A model generated the notes under the pieces. The model ran no database searches. It saw only the letters and a list, made by a program, of their open reading frames with translations, and was not told the origin of the DNA. 64,000 bases of DNA from contig NZ_JAZIFX010000001.1 in NCBI RefSeq assembly GCF_036634175.1, forward strand, positions 7,254,001 through 7,318,000. Direction: 5' to 3'. Below, piece by piece: positions 40,765 through 49,707 of the stretch. Position numbers and translations under genes: made by a program. The DNA is from Streptomyces sp. P9-A2. Lineage in GTDB: Bacteria; Actinomycetota; Actinomycetes; Streptomycetales; Streptomycetaceae. Numbering within the stretch: the stretch's first letter is position 1; each line of letters starts with the position of its first letter.

Positions 40765-42341
40765 GGCCTGCGCCAGCTCCGTCCGTCTCGTGCGAGCATC
40801 TCGTCGGCTTCCGCGGGTCCCCAGCTGCCCGAGACGTACCGGGCCGGTCTGCCGTGGGATGCCCAGTACTCCTCGACCGGGTCGAGGATCCTCCAGGACT
40901 CTTCCACTTCCTGATGCCGGGGGAACAGATTGGCGTCCCCGAGCAGGACGTCGAGGATGAGCCGCTCGTACGCCTCCGGGCTGGACTGGGTGAACGACTC
41001 GCCGTAGGCGAAGTCCATCGACACGTCCCGGATCTCCATCGAGGTGCCCGGCACCTTGGAGCCGAACCGCACCGTGACACCCTCGTCCGGCTGGACGCGG
41101 ATCACGACGGCGTTCTGCCCGAGCTCCTCGGTGGCCGAGGAGTCGAAGGGGGAGTGCGGTGCCCGCTGGAACACCACCGCGATCTCGGTGACCCGGCGGC
41201 CCAGCCGCTTGCCGGTGCGCAGGTAGAAGGGGACGCCCGCCCAGCGGCGGTTGTCCACGCCCAGCTTGATCGCGGCATACGTGTCGGTGTGCGAGGAGGC
41301 GTCGATGCCGTCCTCCTCCGCGTAGCCCCGCACCCGCCTGCCGCCCTGCCAGGCGCCCTCGTACTGCCCGCGCACGGTGTGCCGGCCCAGGTCCTTCGGC
41401 AGCCGCACGGCCCGGAGCACCTTCAGCTTCTCGGTGAGCAGCGACGCCGCGTCGAAGGAGGCCGGCTGCTCCATGGCGGTGAGCGCCATGAGCTGGAGCA
41501 GATGGTTCTGGATGACGTCGCGGGCGGCGCCGATGCCGTCGTAGTAGCCGGCCCGGCCGCCGATGCCGATGTCCTCGGCCATGGTGATCTGCACGTGGTC
41601 GACGAAGGACCGGTTCCAGATCGGCTCGAACATCGTGTTCGCGAAACGCAGCGCCAGGATGTTCTGGACGGTCTCCTTGCCCAGGTAGTGGTCGATGCGG
41701 AAGACCTGGTCCGGGGCGAACACCTCGTGGACGATCGCGTTGAGCTCCTCGGCCGACTTCAGGTCGTGGCCGAACGGCTTCTCGATCACCGCGCGCCGCC
41801 AGGAACCGGCGGGTGCGTCGGCCAGCCCGTGCTTCTTCAGCTGCTGGACCACCTTCGGGAAGAACTTCGGCGGTACCGAGAGGTAGAACGCGAAATTGCA
41901 GCCTGTGCCCTGAGAGCTGTCCAACTCGTCCACAGCCGTACGCAGTTGCTCGAACGCCGTGTCGTCGTCGAAGTCACCCGGCACGAACCGCATGCCCTCG
42001 ACGAGTTGTTGCCAGACCTCTTCGCGGAAGGGGGTGCGGGCGTGCTCCTCGACCGCCTCGTGCACCACCTCCGCGAAATCCTGGTCCTCCCATTCCCGGC
42101 GGGCGAAACCGACCAGCGAGAAGCCCGGCGGCAGCAGACCCCGGTTGGCGAGGTCGTACACCGCCGGCATCAGCTTCTTGCGCGACAGATCGCCGGTCAC
42201 CCCGAAGATGACGAGCCCGGAGGGGCCGGCGATGCGCGGGAGACGACGGTCGCGCGGGTCACGCAGGGGATTGGACCATTCGGGGCCGGCCGGATCCCCG
42301 GACGTCTCCCTGTTCGGAGCCTCGGTCGTCTCCTCGGTCAT
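40761..42341 (-). CDS. zwf: Glucose-6-phosphate 1-dehydrogenase
   Basis: A 526-aa enzyme. The nucleotide-binding motif is LVIFGVTGDLSRKKLMPAVY, the substrate-binding and catalytic motif RIDHYLGKETVQNILALRFA and the later EKPFGHDL are standard. I chose the ATG of MTEETTEAPN because GGAG sits eight bases upstream. An in-frame ATG at 42449 would add 36 unconserved residues. It leads the operon zwf-opcA-gnd-phosphatase. In S. coelicolor a corresponding locus (SCO6657-6663) also carries transaldolase and transketolase genes; those are not upstream here, where the next gene is a GH16 glucanase. Confidence 0.94.
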   Translation of the reverse strand: MTEETTEAPNRETSGDPAGPEWSNPLRDPRDRRLPRIAGPSGLVIFGVTGDLSRKKLMPAVYDLANRGLLPPGFSLVGFARREWEDQDFAEVVHEAVEEHARTPFREEVWQQLVEGMRFVPGDFDDDTAFEQLRTAVDELDSSQGTGCNFAFYLSVPPKFFPKVVQQLKKHGLADAPAGSWRRAVIEKPFGHDLKSAEELNAIVHEVFAPDQVFRIDHYLGKETVQNILALRFANTMFEPIWNRSFVDHVQITMAEDIGIGGRAGYYDGIGAARDVIQNHLLQLMALTAMEQPASFDAASLLTEKLKVLRAVRLPKDLGRHTVRGQYEGAWQGGRRVRGYAEEDGIDASSHTDTYAAIKLGVDNRRWAGVPFYLRTGKRLGRRVTEIAVVFQRAPHSPFDSSATEELGQNAVVIRVQPDEGVTVRFGSKVPGTSMEIRDVSMDFAYGESFTQSSPEAYERLILDVLLGDANLFPRHQEVEESWRILDPVEEYWASHGRPARYVSGSWGPAEADEMLARDGRSWRRP

Positions 42342-42603
42342 TCCCGTCAGCTCCTTGTCGTCGAGGCGGTCGAGCGCCTGCCCCACCGTTCCCGCGGATT
42401 CCTGCCGGGCGTACCCGTACGTCGTGACGCCCTCGGTCCTCTTCTCCACCTACAGGGTGTCCCGGTACGCCCGAACCCTCACCTCCGTAACACGTTCATC
42501 TGTAAAAGTATGACGTATTCACGGGAAGGCGGCCCTGCGACGGGGAAGGCGGCTCCGCGACGCGGGAGTCCCGGGAAAACGTCGGGCCGCGGACACGGTT
42601 GAA

Positions 42604-42629
42604 GGGGCCCCACGCGTACGTGGAGCCCC
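42604..42629 (-). terminator. Hairpin downstream of the GH16 gene
   Basis: GGGGCCCCACG and CGTGGAGCCCC form an 11-bp stem with one mismatch around CGTA. It lies 60 bases past the glucanase stop and probably terminates it. It has no long U-run, as is usual in Streptomyces. Confidence 0.65.
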
Positions 42630-42689
42630 TCGGCCGGTCAGAAGGCCGGTGGGTCAGGGGAGCGGCCGGTCACGTGGGCCGGCCGGTGG

Positions 42690-44105
42690 TCAGCGGCCGA
42701 ACGTGAACCAGTTGACGTTCACGAAGTCCTGCGGCTGGCCACTCGTGAAGGTCAGATACACGTCGTGCGTGCCCGTCACGGACGTGATGTTCGTCGGGAC
42801 GGTCCGCCACGACTGCCAGCCGCCCGTGTTGCCCACCGAGAAACTCCCGATGGGGGCGCTGCCGCGGCTGTCCAGACGCACCTCGACCAGACCGCTGACC
42901 CCGGCGGGCGCCCCGCTCGCCACCCGGGCCGAGAACTGCCTGGCCGCGGACGAACCGAAGTTGACGCCCTTGAACTGCAGCCAGTCGCCGTTGGCCAGCG
43001 CGCCCACGTTCTGGCCGCCGCCGGAGTCGGAGGTGGTCTCCGTGATCGTGCCGGACTGCCCGTCGAACGACTCGGCCTGGATGGTGCCGTACGCGTCGCG
43101 GTTGCCGGTCGGCGGGGGCGTGGTGCCACCGCCGCCGGAGGTCAGCACCTGGACGTAGTCGACGAGCATCGAGTGGCCGGGCTGCGTACCGGCGTCCGGG
43201 CCGCCGCCGAAGGCGTCGGGGAAGCCGCCGCCCATCGCCACGTTGAGAATGACGAAGAAGCCGTGGTCGGTGGCGTTCGCCCAGGTCGTCGCGTCGACCT
43301 GGTTCTCCCGCACGGTGTGGAAGTTGTTTCCGTCGAGGGAGAAGCGGATCTCCTCCACGCTCTTCGAACGGTCCCACTCCAGCCGGTAGGTGTGGAAGCC
43401 GGCCTGACAGGTCGTGCCCTGGCAGGTGGTCGAACTCCCGATACCGCTGTTCTCGTTGCACGGCCCGCCGGGCGCGGTGCCGCAGTGCATCGTGGCGAAG
43501 ACGGTGTTGTTGCCCTGCGTGTTCTCCATGATGTCCAGCTCGCCGACAGCAGGCCAGTTCCAGTAGTTGCCCCGGTACGGCGCGCCCAGCATCCAGAACG
43601 CCGGCCAGTATCCCTTGGCGGCGGCACCGGTCACGTTCGGCACCTGGATGCGGCTCTCGACGCGCAGGGTGCCGCCGGCCGGCGGCTGGAAGTCGGAACG
43701 GCTGGTCTCGACGCGGCCGGAGGTCCAGTTCCCGGAGGCGTCCCGGCGCGGGGTGATACGGAGATTGCCGTTGCCGTCGAGGGAGACGTTCTCCGGGTTC
43801 GACGTCATCGTCTCGATCTCACCGGTACCCCAGTTGGCGGGGCCGCCCGGGTATCCCTTGCCGGTCGCGTACTGCCAGTTGGAGGTGTTGACGCCGCTGC
43901 CCGCGGCGCCGTTGAAGTCGTCGACGAAGACCTGGTTCCAGCCCGACGGGGGAGTCGGGGCGGAGGCGCTCGCGGACGGCAGGGCGATGGTGGAGGCCGC
44001 GAGCGCGAGCCCGAGGGTGCCGACGGCGGCCAGCAGCGCCCGCCGCAGCGGGCGGGATCTGCGCGGAGGGCGGGGGCCGCGGGAGGTGCCGGAGGTGTCA
44101 CTCAT
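42690..44105 (-). CDS. Secreted GH16 beta-glucanase with C-terminal CBM6
   Basis: A 471-aa exported hydrolase. The signal peptide covers about 1-48 (LLAAVGTLGLALAASTIALP then SASASA). The GH16 domain (about 50-300) carries the catalytic ELDIME motif in VGELDIMENTQGNNTVFATM. After a Gly/Thr/Pro linker comes a CBM6-type module (about 335-471: AESFDGQSGTITETTSDSGG then GDWLQFKGVNFG). The predicted role is cleavage of beta-1,3/1,4-glucans such as laminarin or lichenan. A LacI-type 14-bp palindrome lies 145 bases upstream. The longer upstream frame is a Ser/Pro/Gly-rich non-coding extension. Confidence 0.92.
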   Translation of the reverse strand: MSDTSGTSRGPRPPRRSRPLRRALLAAVGTLGLALAASTIALPSASASAPTPPSGWNQVFVDDFNGAAGSGVNTSNWQYATGKGYPGGPANWGTGEIETMTSNPENVSLDGNGNLRITPRRDASGNWTSGRVETSRSDFQPPAGGTLRVESRIQVPNVTGAAAKGYWPAFWMLGAPYRGNYWNWPAVGELDIMENTQGNNTVFATMHCGTAPGGPCNENSGIGSSTTCQGTTCQAGFHTYRLEWDRSKSVEEIRFSLDGNNFHTVRENQVDATTWANATDHGFFVILNVAMGGGFPDAFGGGPDAGTQPGHSMLVDYVQVLTSGGGGTTPPPTGNRDAYGTIQAESFDGQSGTITETTSDSGGGQNVGALANGDWLQFKGVNFGSSAARQFSARVASGAPAGVSGLVEVRLDSRGSAPIGSFSVGNTGGWQSWRTVPTNITSVTGTHDVYLTFTSGQPQDFVNVNWFTFGR

Positions 44106-44249
44106 GTGGGGGTGCCTCTCGGAGACGGATGTGGATGTGGATGGTGACGGGTCGGCCGATCCGGGTACGGAACCGCGTTCGGTACCCGGATCGGATCCAG
44201 GTGCGGATCCAGGTGCGAGGGAGTGCCCGAAAGCCCTGCTCATCGATTC

Positions 44250-44263
44250 TGAGAGCGCTCTCA
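44250..44263. promoter_or_regulatory. LacI-family (CebR/BglR-like) operator
   Basis: TGAGAGCGCTCTCA is a perfect 14-bp palindrome in the form of Streptomyces CebR-type boxes (TGGGAGCGCTCCCA). It is placed between the GH16 glucanase and the GH4 glycosidase genes, and may control one or both. Confidence 0.75.
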
Positions 44264-44819
44264 AGGTGTCGCCAATGTGCTCCGCGACCCCGTGGCCGTC
44301 AAGAGGTGTAACCGAGAAAGTCCTTGCGTGCGAGGAGAGTTCACCTCATGAATTGACGCGAATGGGTGCAACAGCGCCACGCCCGGCCGGGCGCGTGGCC
44401 GCCGCTCGGTCCAGGGCCCGCCCGGCGGGCCAAGTCGGAGGTGACCGACGGTATCTGTCCGGCCGGGGCGAGCGGGGGCCGGTGCGTGCAGCCGCAAGGC
44501 GGAGGAGGGCGTCGATCCGATGGTGGAGAAGCCGAGGGTTCGGGGGAGTCGGCGACCGATGACAACACCGCCGGGGGTTCCCCTGCTCGAAGAGCTCGGG
44601 AAGGACGTGCCGGTGCCCCCGTGTCTCCGGCATGATCCGCCGCTCGGTCCCGGACCTTCGCCGGCACCCGCGGGCGGCGGGGCCGCACCGGTGAGAGGGC
44701 TGCCCAGAGCCCGGACGAGTGCCCCGCTGCCGGCCGGAGGCATCATGATCGAGGGCAGTGATGTGGCGGACGATCGGATCGGCGGGCGTCGACGCCGCCG
44801 TGGCGGGAAGGGTGCGGAC
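44264..44819. other. Promoter/leader region between GH16 and GH4 genes
   Basis: About 550 bases with no recognisable protein on either strand. An open frame continuous with the GH4 gene begins at 44520, but its first 100 codons are Pro/Arg-rich and unlike GH4 enzymes. Confidence 0.5.
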
Positions 44820-46157
44820 GTGAAACTGACGATTCTGGGCGGCGGGGGATTCCGGGTCCCGCTGGTGTACGGCGCGCTCCTCGGGGACCGCGCCGAGGGA
44901 CGGGTGACACAGGTCGTTCTCCATGATATTGACGACCGTCGACTGTATGCAGTCGCCCGTGTACTGGCTGAACAGGCCACGGGTGTGTCCGACGCTCCCG
45001 AGGTGAGCACCACCGCCGACCTGGACGAAGCCCTGCGGGGCGCCGACTTCGTCTTCTCCGCGATCCGCGTCGGCGGTCTCGAGGGCCGGGCGAACGACGA
45101 GCGGGTCGCGCTCGCCGAGGGTGTCCTCGGGCAGGAGACGGTCGGTGCGGGCGGCATCGCCTACGGGCTGCGTACCGTCCCCGTCGCCGTGGACATCGCC
45201 CGGAGGGTGGCCCGGCTCGCCCCCGACGCCTGGGTCATCAACTTCACCAACCCGGCGGGCCTGGTCACCGAGGCCATGTCCCGTCACCTCGGCGACCGGG
45301 TCATCGGCATCTGCGACTCGCCGGTCGGCCTCGGCCGCCGCATCGCCAGGGTCCTCGGCGCGGACCCGCGGGAGGCGTGGATCGACTACGTCGGCCTCAA
45401 CCACCTCGGCTGGGTGCGCGGCCTGTATATCAAGGGCCGTGACGAACTCCCGCGCCTGCTCGCCGACCTGCCCCTGCTCGGCTCCTTCGAGGAGGGCAGG
45501 CTCTTCGGCGCCGACTGGCTGCAGTCCCTGGGCGCCGTCCCCAACGAGTACCTGCACTACTACTACTTCAACCGGGAGACCGTACGCGCCTACCAGCAGG
45601 CCGAGAAGACCCGCGGCGCCTTCCTCCACGACCAGCAGGCCCGCTTCTACACGCAGGTGGGCGACCCGGGCACCCCCGCTCTCGCCACCTGGGACCGCAC
45701 CCGTGCCGAACGCGAGGCCACCTATATGGCCGAGAACCGCGAGACCGCCGGCGCCGGCGACCGCGACGAGGACGACCTGTCCGGCGGCTACGAGAAAGTG
45801 GCCCTCGCCCTGATGCGGGCCGTCGCCCGTGACGAACGCACCACCCTGATCCTCAACGTCCGTAACCGCAGCACCCTTTCGGCGCTGGACGGGGAGGCGG
45901 TCATCGAGGTCCCCTGTCTGGTCGACGCCCAGGGGGCGCACCCCGTCTCCGTCGATCCGCTGCCGGACCACGCCACCGGCCTGGTCTGCGCGGTCAAGGC
46001 GGTCGAGCGCGAGGTGCTCCGTGCCGCCGAGTCCGGCTCCCGCACCCATGCGGTCAAGGCGTTCGCGCTGCACCCGCTCGTCGACTCCGTGAACGTGGCC
46101 CGCCGCCTCGTCGACGGCTACACCGCCGTCCACCCCGGCCTCGCCTACCTCAAGTAG
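44820..46157 (+). CDS. GH4-family 6-phospho-beta-glucosidase (NAD-dependent)
   Basis: A 445-aa enzyme starting at GTG, with GGAAGGG seven bases upstream. The NAD-binding loop is MKLTILGGGGFRVPLVYGAL. The metal and active-site motifs are NFTNPAGLVTEAM, the Cys in VIGICDSPVGLGRR and the His in YVGLNHLGWVRGLYIKG. GH4 enzymes split 6-phospho-glucosides by an oxidation-elimination mechanism needing NAD and a divalent metal. A phosphotransferase system would supply the phospho-sugar, but none is in the window. It may share regulation with the divergent glucanase. Confidence 0.9.
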   Translation: MKLTILGGGGFRVPLVYGALLGDRAEGRVTQVVLHDIDDRRLYAVARVLAEQATGVSDAPEVSTTADLDEALRGADFVFSAIRVGGLEGRANDERVALAEGVLGQETVGAGGIAYGLRTVPVAVDIARRVARLAPDAWVINFTNPAGLVTEAMSRHLGDRVIGICDSPVGLGRRIARVLGADPREAWIDYVGLNHLGWVRGLYIKGRDELPRLLADLPLLGSFEEGRLFGADWLQSLGAVPNEYLHYYYFNRETVRAYQQAEKTRGAFLHDQQARFYTQVGDPGTPALATWDRTRAEREATYMAENRETAGAGDRDEDDLSGGYEKVALALMRAVARDERTTLILNVRNRSTLSALDGEAVIEVPCLVDAQGAHPVSVDPLPDHATGLVCAVKAVEREVLRAAESGSRTHAVKAFALHPLVDSVNVARRLVDGYTAVHPGLAYLK

Positions 46158-46168
46158 CTCAGCGGGAC

Positions 46169-46188
46169 GAGTACTTCAGCGAGTACTC
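46169..46188. repeat. Small inverted repeat after the GH4 gene
   Basis: GAGTACT and AGTACTC form a perfect 7-bp stem with a 6-base loop, 12 bases after the stop codon. It is possibly a weak terminator or mRNA 3' end. Confidence 0.5.
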
Positions 46189-46236
46189 GGAAGGAGAGAA
46201 CCCCGGAAGGAGAGAACTCCAGGAGGAGAGCACTTC

Positions 46237-46308
46237 ATGGTGCCGACCCTGCGGCCGGCGGCCGGCGGTGCGGCGGTGTGCATCGGGTCGGCCGGTCGCC
46301 CCCCGTGA
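46237..46308 (+). CDS. Possible 23-aa small ORF
   Basis: An ATG is preceded by a strong AGGAGGAG at good spacing and followed by MVPTLRPAAGGAAVCIGSAG then RPP and TGA. GGAAGGAGAGAA is repeated upstream (46188-46215). It may be a real small peptide, a truncated gene or chance. No family is recognised. Confidence 0.25.
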   Translation: MVPTLRPAAGGAAVCIGSAGRPP

Positions 46309-46487
46309 CAGCGGCCGACCGACCCGAGCCCCCCGTTCCCCCGTGCTCCCCCCCCCGTGCTTCCCCTCGTGTTCCCCCGCCCCCTCCGGAAGGCTTCCCC
46401 GTCCCCCGGAAGGAGGTTCCCCCGTCACCCTCCACCGTTAAGAGCGCGGTACCCGCCGCCTGATACACCCTGCGGAGGAATTTCCCG

Positions 46488-46529
46488 AAAAAAAATCCGG
46501 TCCCGGCACAGAGCGCGCGCCGGGACCGG
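46488..46529 (-). terminator. Rho-independent terminator for the ATP-grasp gene
   Basis: On the minus strand a perfect 11-bp stem (CCGGTCCCGGC with GCCGGGACCGG) is followed by eight consecutive T residues. It lies 55 bases past the ATP-grasp stop. This is the clearest intrinsic terminator in the window. Confidence 0.9.
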
Positions 46530-46583
46530 TCGGTGGGCAAGGAGTGCGTACCGCGGGCAAGGAGTGCGTACGGCATCCGGGTT

Positions 46584-47786
46584 CTAGCGGTGGTGCGTTC
46601 CCCAGGCGGCGGGGCCCCCGGCCACGGCGTCCGCGGCGGCGGCGCGTACCTGGCCGGAGTCGGCCGCGGCCCGCGGTACGGCGGGCACGGCCGGGGCCGG
46701 TACACCGGCCGGCGCGGGCACCGGGATGTCCGCGGGCACGTCCGTGCGCTGCTGCGGCACCGACATGGGGCGCAGTGGGCGCGGTCCCGACACCACCGAG
46801 TAGTCCTGGCCCAGGAACGGCGGGGACATCTCACCCGGATCGTCACCGAGCGCCAGCCGCACGGCGGCCCACGGCGCGTTCACCCCGCACAACGACAGCT
46901 GGTGCAGCCCGCCGGCCGGGCGGGTGTTGACGTCCATCAGCACGGGCCGTTCGCCGAACATCCGGAACTGGATGTTGGACAGATGATGCAGCCCGAAACC
47001 CTCCGCGATCCGCCGGGCCGGCTCCAGCCAGCGCTCGTGCACGGTGAACCCCCGGCGACGGCCGTTCTTGGTGCGGCCGACGGCCAGCCGGACCCGGTTG
47101 TCCGGCCCGGTGAGACAGTCCACCGACACCTCCGGCTGCTCCAGCACCGGCATCACCAGCCAGTCCACCGGCTCCTCGGCCTGCCGCACCGCTTCCAGCA
47201 CCAGATCCAGCGGCACGTAGGGGCTGGGGAAGCCGTTCAGCTGCGTGAGCGAGAAGGGGGCACGGGTGATCACCCGGAAGCCCACACCGCCCGCGCCGGA
47301 CGCGGGTTTGAAGCAGGCCCGATGACCCCGGGCCTCCAGCTCGTCCACCGCGTGGACCAGCTCGTCCGCCGACCGCGCCCGCCACCACGGCGGCACGGGC
47401 ACCCCGATCGCCTGCACGGCCTCGTAGGCGATCACCTTGTCGTGGAAGACGGCCACCGCCTCGGGCGGCGGAGCCAGCAGTGCCGTACCGGCCGCCTCGA
47501 ACTCCGCGCGGTGCGCGACGATCGCTCCCTGGTGCAGCCGGGGCACGAACACGTCGATGCCGCGCCGCGCGCACTGGGCGAGCGCGTACTCGACGTACGC
47601 CGCCGGGGACAGGCCCTCGGGCTCCAGCTCGGCGGTGTCGGCGGCGGCCAGTACGGGGGAGTCCGGGTCGCCATGGGTGGCATGGATCTCGACAGCCCGG
47701 TCGCTGGGATTCTTCCTCACCTGGTCCATGAAGAACACGTTCTCCGCGTACGTGCGGTTGAGCCATACGCGTACGCAAGAGGCCAT
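46584..47786 (-). CDS. ATP-grasp domain protein
   Basis: A 400-aa ligase-like protein. The N-terminal domain (MASCVRVWLNRTYAENVFFM) precedes a D-Ala-D-Ala-ligase-type ATP-grasp region: FHDKVIAYEAVQAIGVPVPP, ACFKPASGAGGVGFRVITRA, SVDCLTGPDNRVRLAVGRTK and the metal-binding NIQFRMFGERPVLMDVNTRP. The C-terminal 80 residues are an Ala/Pro-rich tail. Such enzymes join a carboxylate to an amine through an acyl-phosphate; the partners are unknown. It stands alone, opposite a phosphoesterase gene, and is followed by a strong terminator. Confidence 0.85.
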   Translation of the reverse strand: MASCVRVWLNRTYAENVFFMDQVRKNPSDRAVEIHATHGDPDSPVLAAADTAELEPEGLSPAAYVEYALAQCARRGIDVFVPRLHQGAIVAHRAEFEAAGTALLAPPPEAVAVFHDKVIAYEAVQAIGVPVPPWWRARSADELVHAVDELEARGHRACFKPASGAGGVGFRVITRAPFSLTQLNGFPSPYVPLDLVLEAVRQAEEPVDWLVMPVLEQPEVSVDCLTGPDNRVRLAVGRTKNGRRRGFTVHERWLEPARRIAEGFGLHHLSNIQFRMFGERPVLMDVNTRPAGGLHQLSLCGVNAPWAAVRLALGDDPGEMSPPFLGQDYSVVSGPRPLRPMSVPQQRTDVPADIPVPAPAGVPAPAVPAVPRAAADSGQVRAAAADAVAGGPAAWGTHHR

Positions 47787-48032
47787 GCAGGCCGCCTTTC
47801 ACAGTTCGCGGGCAGGCTTCGGCGGCCCGTGCCCGGGCAAAGAGATATGGAGGATCGCCGGACTGCCCTGCGAGAGGGCTTCACTGCGGCGGTGTTGCGG
47901 CCGATCATACGGCTTCGACACGCGCTCCCGGACCACGGGCGTGTTACGGATCCGCGCTCCTGTCCTCCTGTGACCATACTCCTCGTGCATGCTGTTCTTA
48001 CGGGTTGATCGTTCAGGATCAGGGGGCGACGG

Positions 48033-48956
48033 ATGACGTCAAGGGCAGGCGGCGGACAGCTGTGGGCCGTCAGCGACCTTCACATCGGCTACGACGAGAA
48101 CCGTGCCCTGGTGGAACGGATGCACCCCGAGTCGGACGACGACTGGCTCCTCGTGGCGGGAGACGTCGCGGAGACCGTGGACGACATCCGCTGGGCGCTC
48201 GAGACCCTCGCGGGCCGGTTCCGGAAGGTCGTCTGGGTGCCCGGCAACCACGAGCTGTGGACCCACCCGAAGGACGCCGTCACCCTGCGCGGCGTCGCCC
48301 GCTACGACCACCTCGTCGAACAGTGCCGCGACCTCGGCGTGATCACCCCCGAGGACCCCTACCCCCTCTGGGAGGGCCCCGGCGGTCCTGTGGTCGTGGC
48401 CCCGCTCTTCCTCCTGTACGACTACTCCTTCCTGCCGGCCGGGTGCGCCACCAAGGACGAAGGGCTGGAGTACGCGCACGGCACCGGCGTCGTCTGCGCC
48501 GACGAACACCTGCTGCACCCCGACCCGTATCCGAGCCGGGAGGCCTGGTGCCGGGCCCGGGTCGAGGAGACCGAACGGCGGCTCGCCGAACTGCCCGACG
48601 ACCTGCCCGTCGTGCTCGTCAACCACTACCCGCTGCACCGGCATCCCACGGCCGTCCTGTGGTACCCCGAGTTCGCCATGTGGTGCGGCACCGTACTCAC
48701 CGACGACTGGCACCGCAGGTTCAACGTCCACACGATGGTCTACGGCCATCTCCACATCCCGCGGAGCACTCGGCGGGACGGCGTCCGTTTCGAGGAGGTG
48801 TCCGTGGGCTATCCCCGCGAGTGGCGGAAACGGCCGACACCGCCGGGGCGGCTGCGCCGCATCGTGCCGGGGGAGGCACCCGGGACGGAGTCCGGTACCG
48901 AGTCCGGGACCGGTACCGAGTCCGGCTCCGTGGTGGGGGAGGGCGGTGGCCGGTGA
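48033..48956 (+). CDS. Metallophosphoesterase
   Basis: A 307-aa calcineurin-like phosphoesterase. The metal-binding motifs are AVSDLHIGYDENR (DxH), LLVAGDVAETVDD (GD), VWVPGNHELW (GNHE), VLVNHYPLH and VYGHLHIPRS (GHxH). The substrate is not evident. The C-terminus is a Thr/Glu/Ser/Gly repeat (TESGTESGTGTESGS). The stop overlaps the PPTase start (GTGA), so the two are co-translated. This pairing is conserved in many Streptomyces. Confidence 0.9.
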   Translation: MTSRAGGGQLWAVSDLHIGYDENRALVERMHPESDDDWLLVAGDVAETVDDIRWALETLAGRFRKVVWVPGNHELWTHPKDAVTLRGVARYDHLVEQCRDLGVITPEDPYPLWEGPGGPVVVAPLFLLYDYSFLPAGCATKDEGLEYAHGTGVVCADEHLLHPDPYPSREAWCRARVEETERRLAELPDDLPVVLVNHYPLHRHPTAVLWYPEFAMWCGTVLTDDWHRRFNVHTMVYGHLHIPRSTRRDGVRFEEVSVGYPREWRKRPTPPGRLRRIVPGEAPGTESGTESGTGTESGSVVGEGGGR

Positions 48957-49687
48957 TCGGGGAGTTGCTGCCCGGGACGGTCGTCGTCGTGGAGGCCTAC
49001 GGCGACGAGGGAACCGACGCTCCGCTGTACCCCGAGGAAGCGGACGTCGTGGCGCGGGCCGTCGACAAGCGCCGCCGGGAGTTCACCGCGGTGCGCTCCT
49101 GCGCCCGCCGGGCCATGAAGAAGCTCGGCGTACCGCCGCGGCCCGTCCTGCCGGGTGAACGCGGTGCACCCGGCTGGCCGGACGGGCTGGCCGGCAGCAT
49201 GACCCACTGCGCGGGTTACTGCGCCGCCGCCCTGGTCCGTACGGGTGACCTGGCCTCCATCGGCATCGACGCGGAGATACGGGGGCCGCTGCCCGAGGGG
49301 GTGCTGTCGTCCGTGGCGCTGCCCGAAGAGGCGGAGCGCATCGGCCGGCTGGCCCTGGAGCGGCCCGGGGTGCCCTGGGACCGGCTGCTGTTCAGCGCCA
49401 AGGAGGCCGTGTACAAGGCGTGGTTCCCGCTGACCGGGAAGTGGCTGGACTTCATGGAGGCCGACATCGAGCTGTTCGCCGACCCCGGCGACGGCAGCGA
49501 CCCCGGTGGGTCCGACCTCGGCGGCTCCGCCTTCAGGGGCTTCGGTGCTTCGGTGCGCGGTGGGTTCCGGGCGGTGCTCCTGGTCCCCGGCCCCCGGGTG
49601 GGTGACCGCCGTCTCGACCACTTCGACGGCCGCTGGACCGCCGAAGGCGGTCTGGTCGCGACCGCGGTCGCCGTACCGCACGGCTGA
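48953..49687 (+). CDS. 4'-phosphopantetheinyl transferase, Sfp/EntD type
   Basis: A 244-aa enzyme that attaches phosphopantetheine to carrier proteins. The motifs are RREFTAVRSCARRAMKKLGV, GSMTHCAGYCAAAL, the magnesium site IGIDAEIRGPLP and FSAKEAVYKAWFPLTGKWLD. The Gly/Asp/Ser-rich insertion GDGSDPGGSDLGGSAFRGFG is unusual but sits in a variable loop. It would be able to activate NRPS or PKS carrier domains elsewhere in the genome, including an indigoidine-type synthetase, although that gene is destroyed here. It is coupled to the phosphoesterase by a four-base overlap. Confidence 0.92.
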   Translation: MIGELLPGTVVVVEAYGDEGTDAPLYPEEADVVARAVDKRRREFTAVRSCARRAMKKLGVPPRPVLPGERGAPGWPDGLAGSMTHCAGYCAAALVRTGDLASIGIDAEIRGPLPEGVLSSVALPEEAERIGRLALERPGVPWDRLLFSAKEAVYKAWFPLTGKWLDFMEADIELFADPGDGSDPGGSDLGGSAFRGFGASVRGGFRAVLLVPGPRVGDRRLDHFDGRWTAEGGLVATAVAVPHG

Positions 49688-49707
49688 CCGGACCCGATGT
49701 GACCGGC

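Noticed and set aside
40734..42602. Long plus-strand frame opposite zwf
   Set aside because: It is antisense to an unmistakable glucose-6-phosphate dehydrogenase and has no domain of its own.
44520..44819. N-terminal extension of the GH4 enzyme
   Set aside because: The extension is unlike GH4 proteins, while the NAD-binding motif expected near the N-terminus begins right at the GTG at 44820 with a good ribosome binding site.
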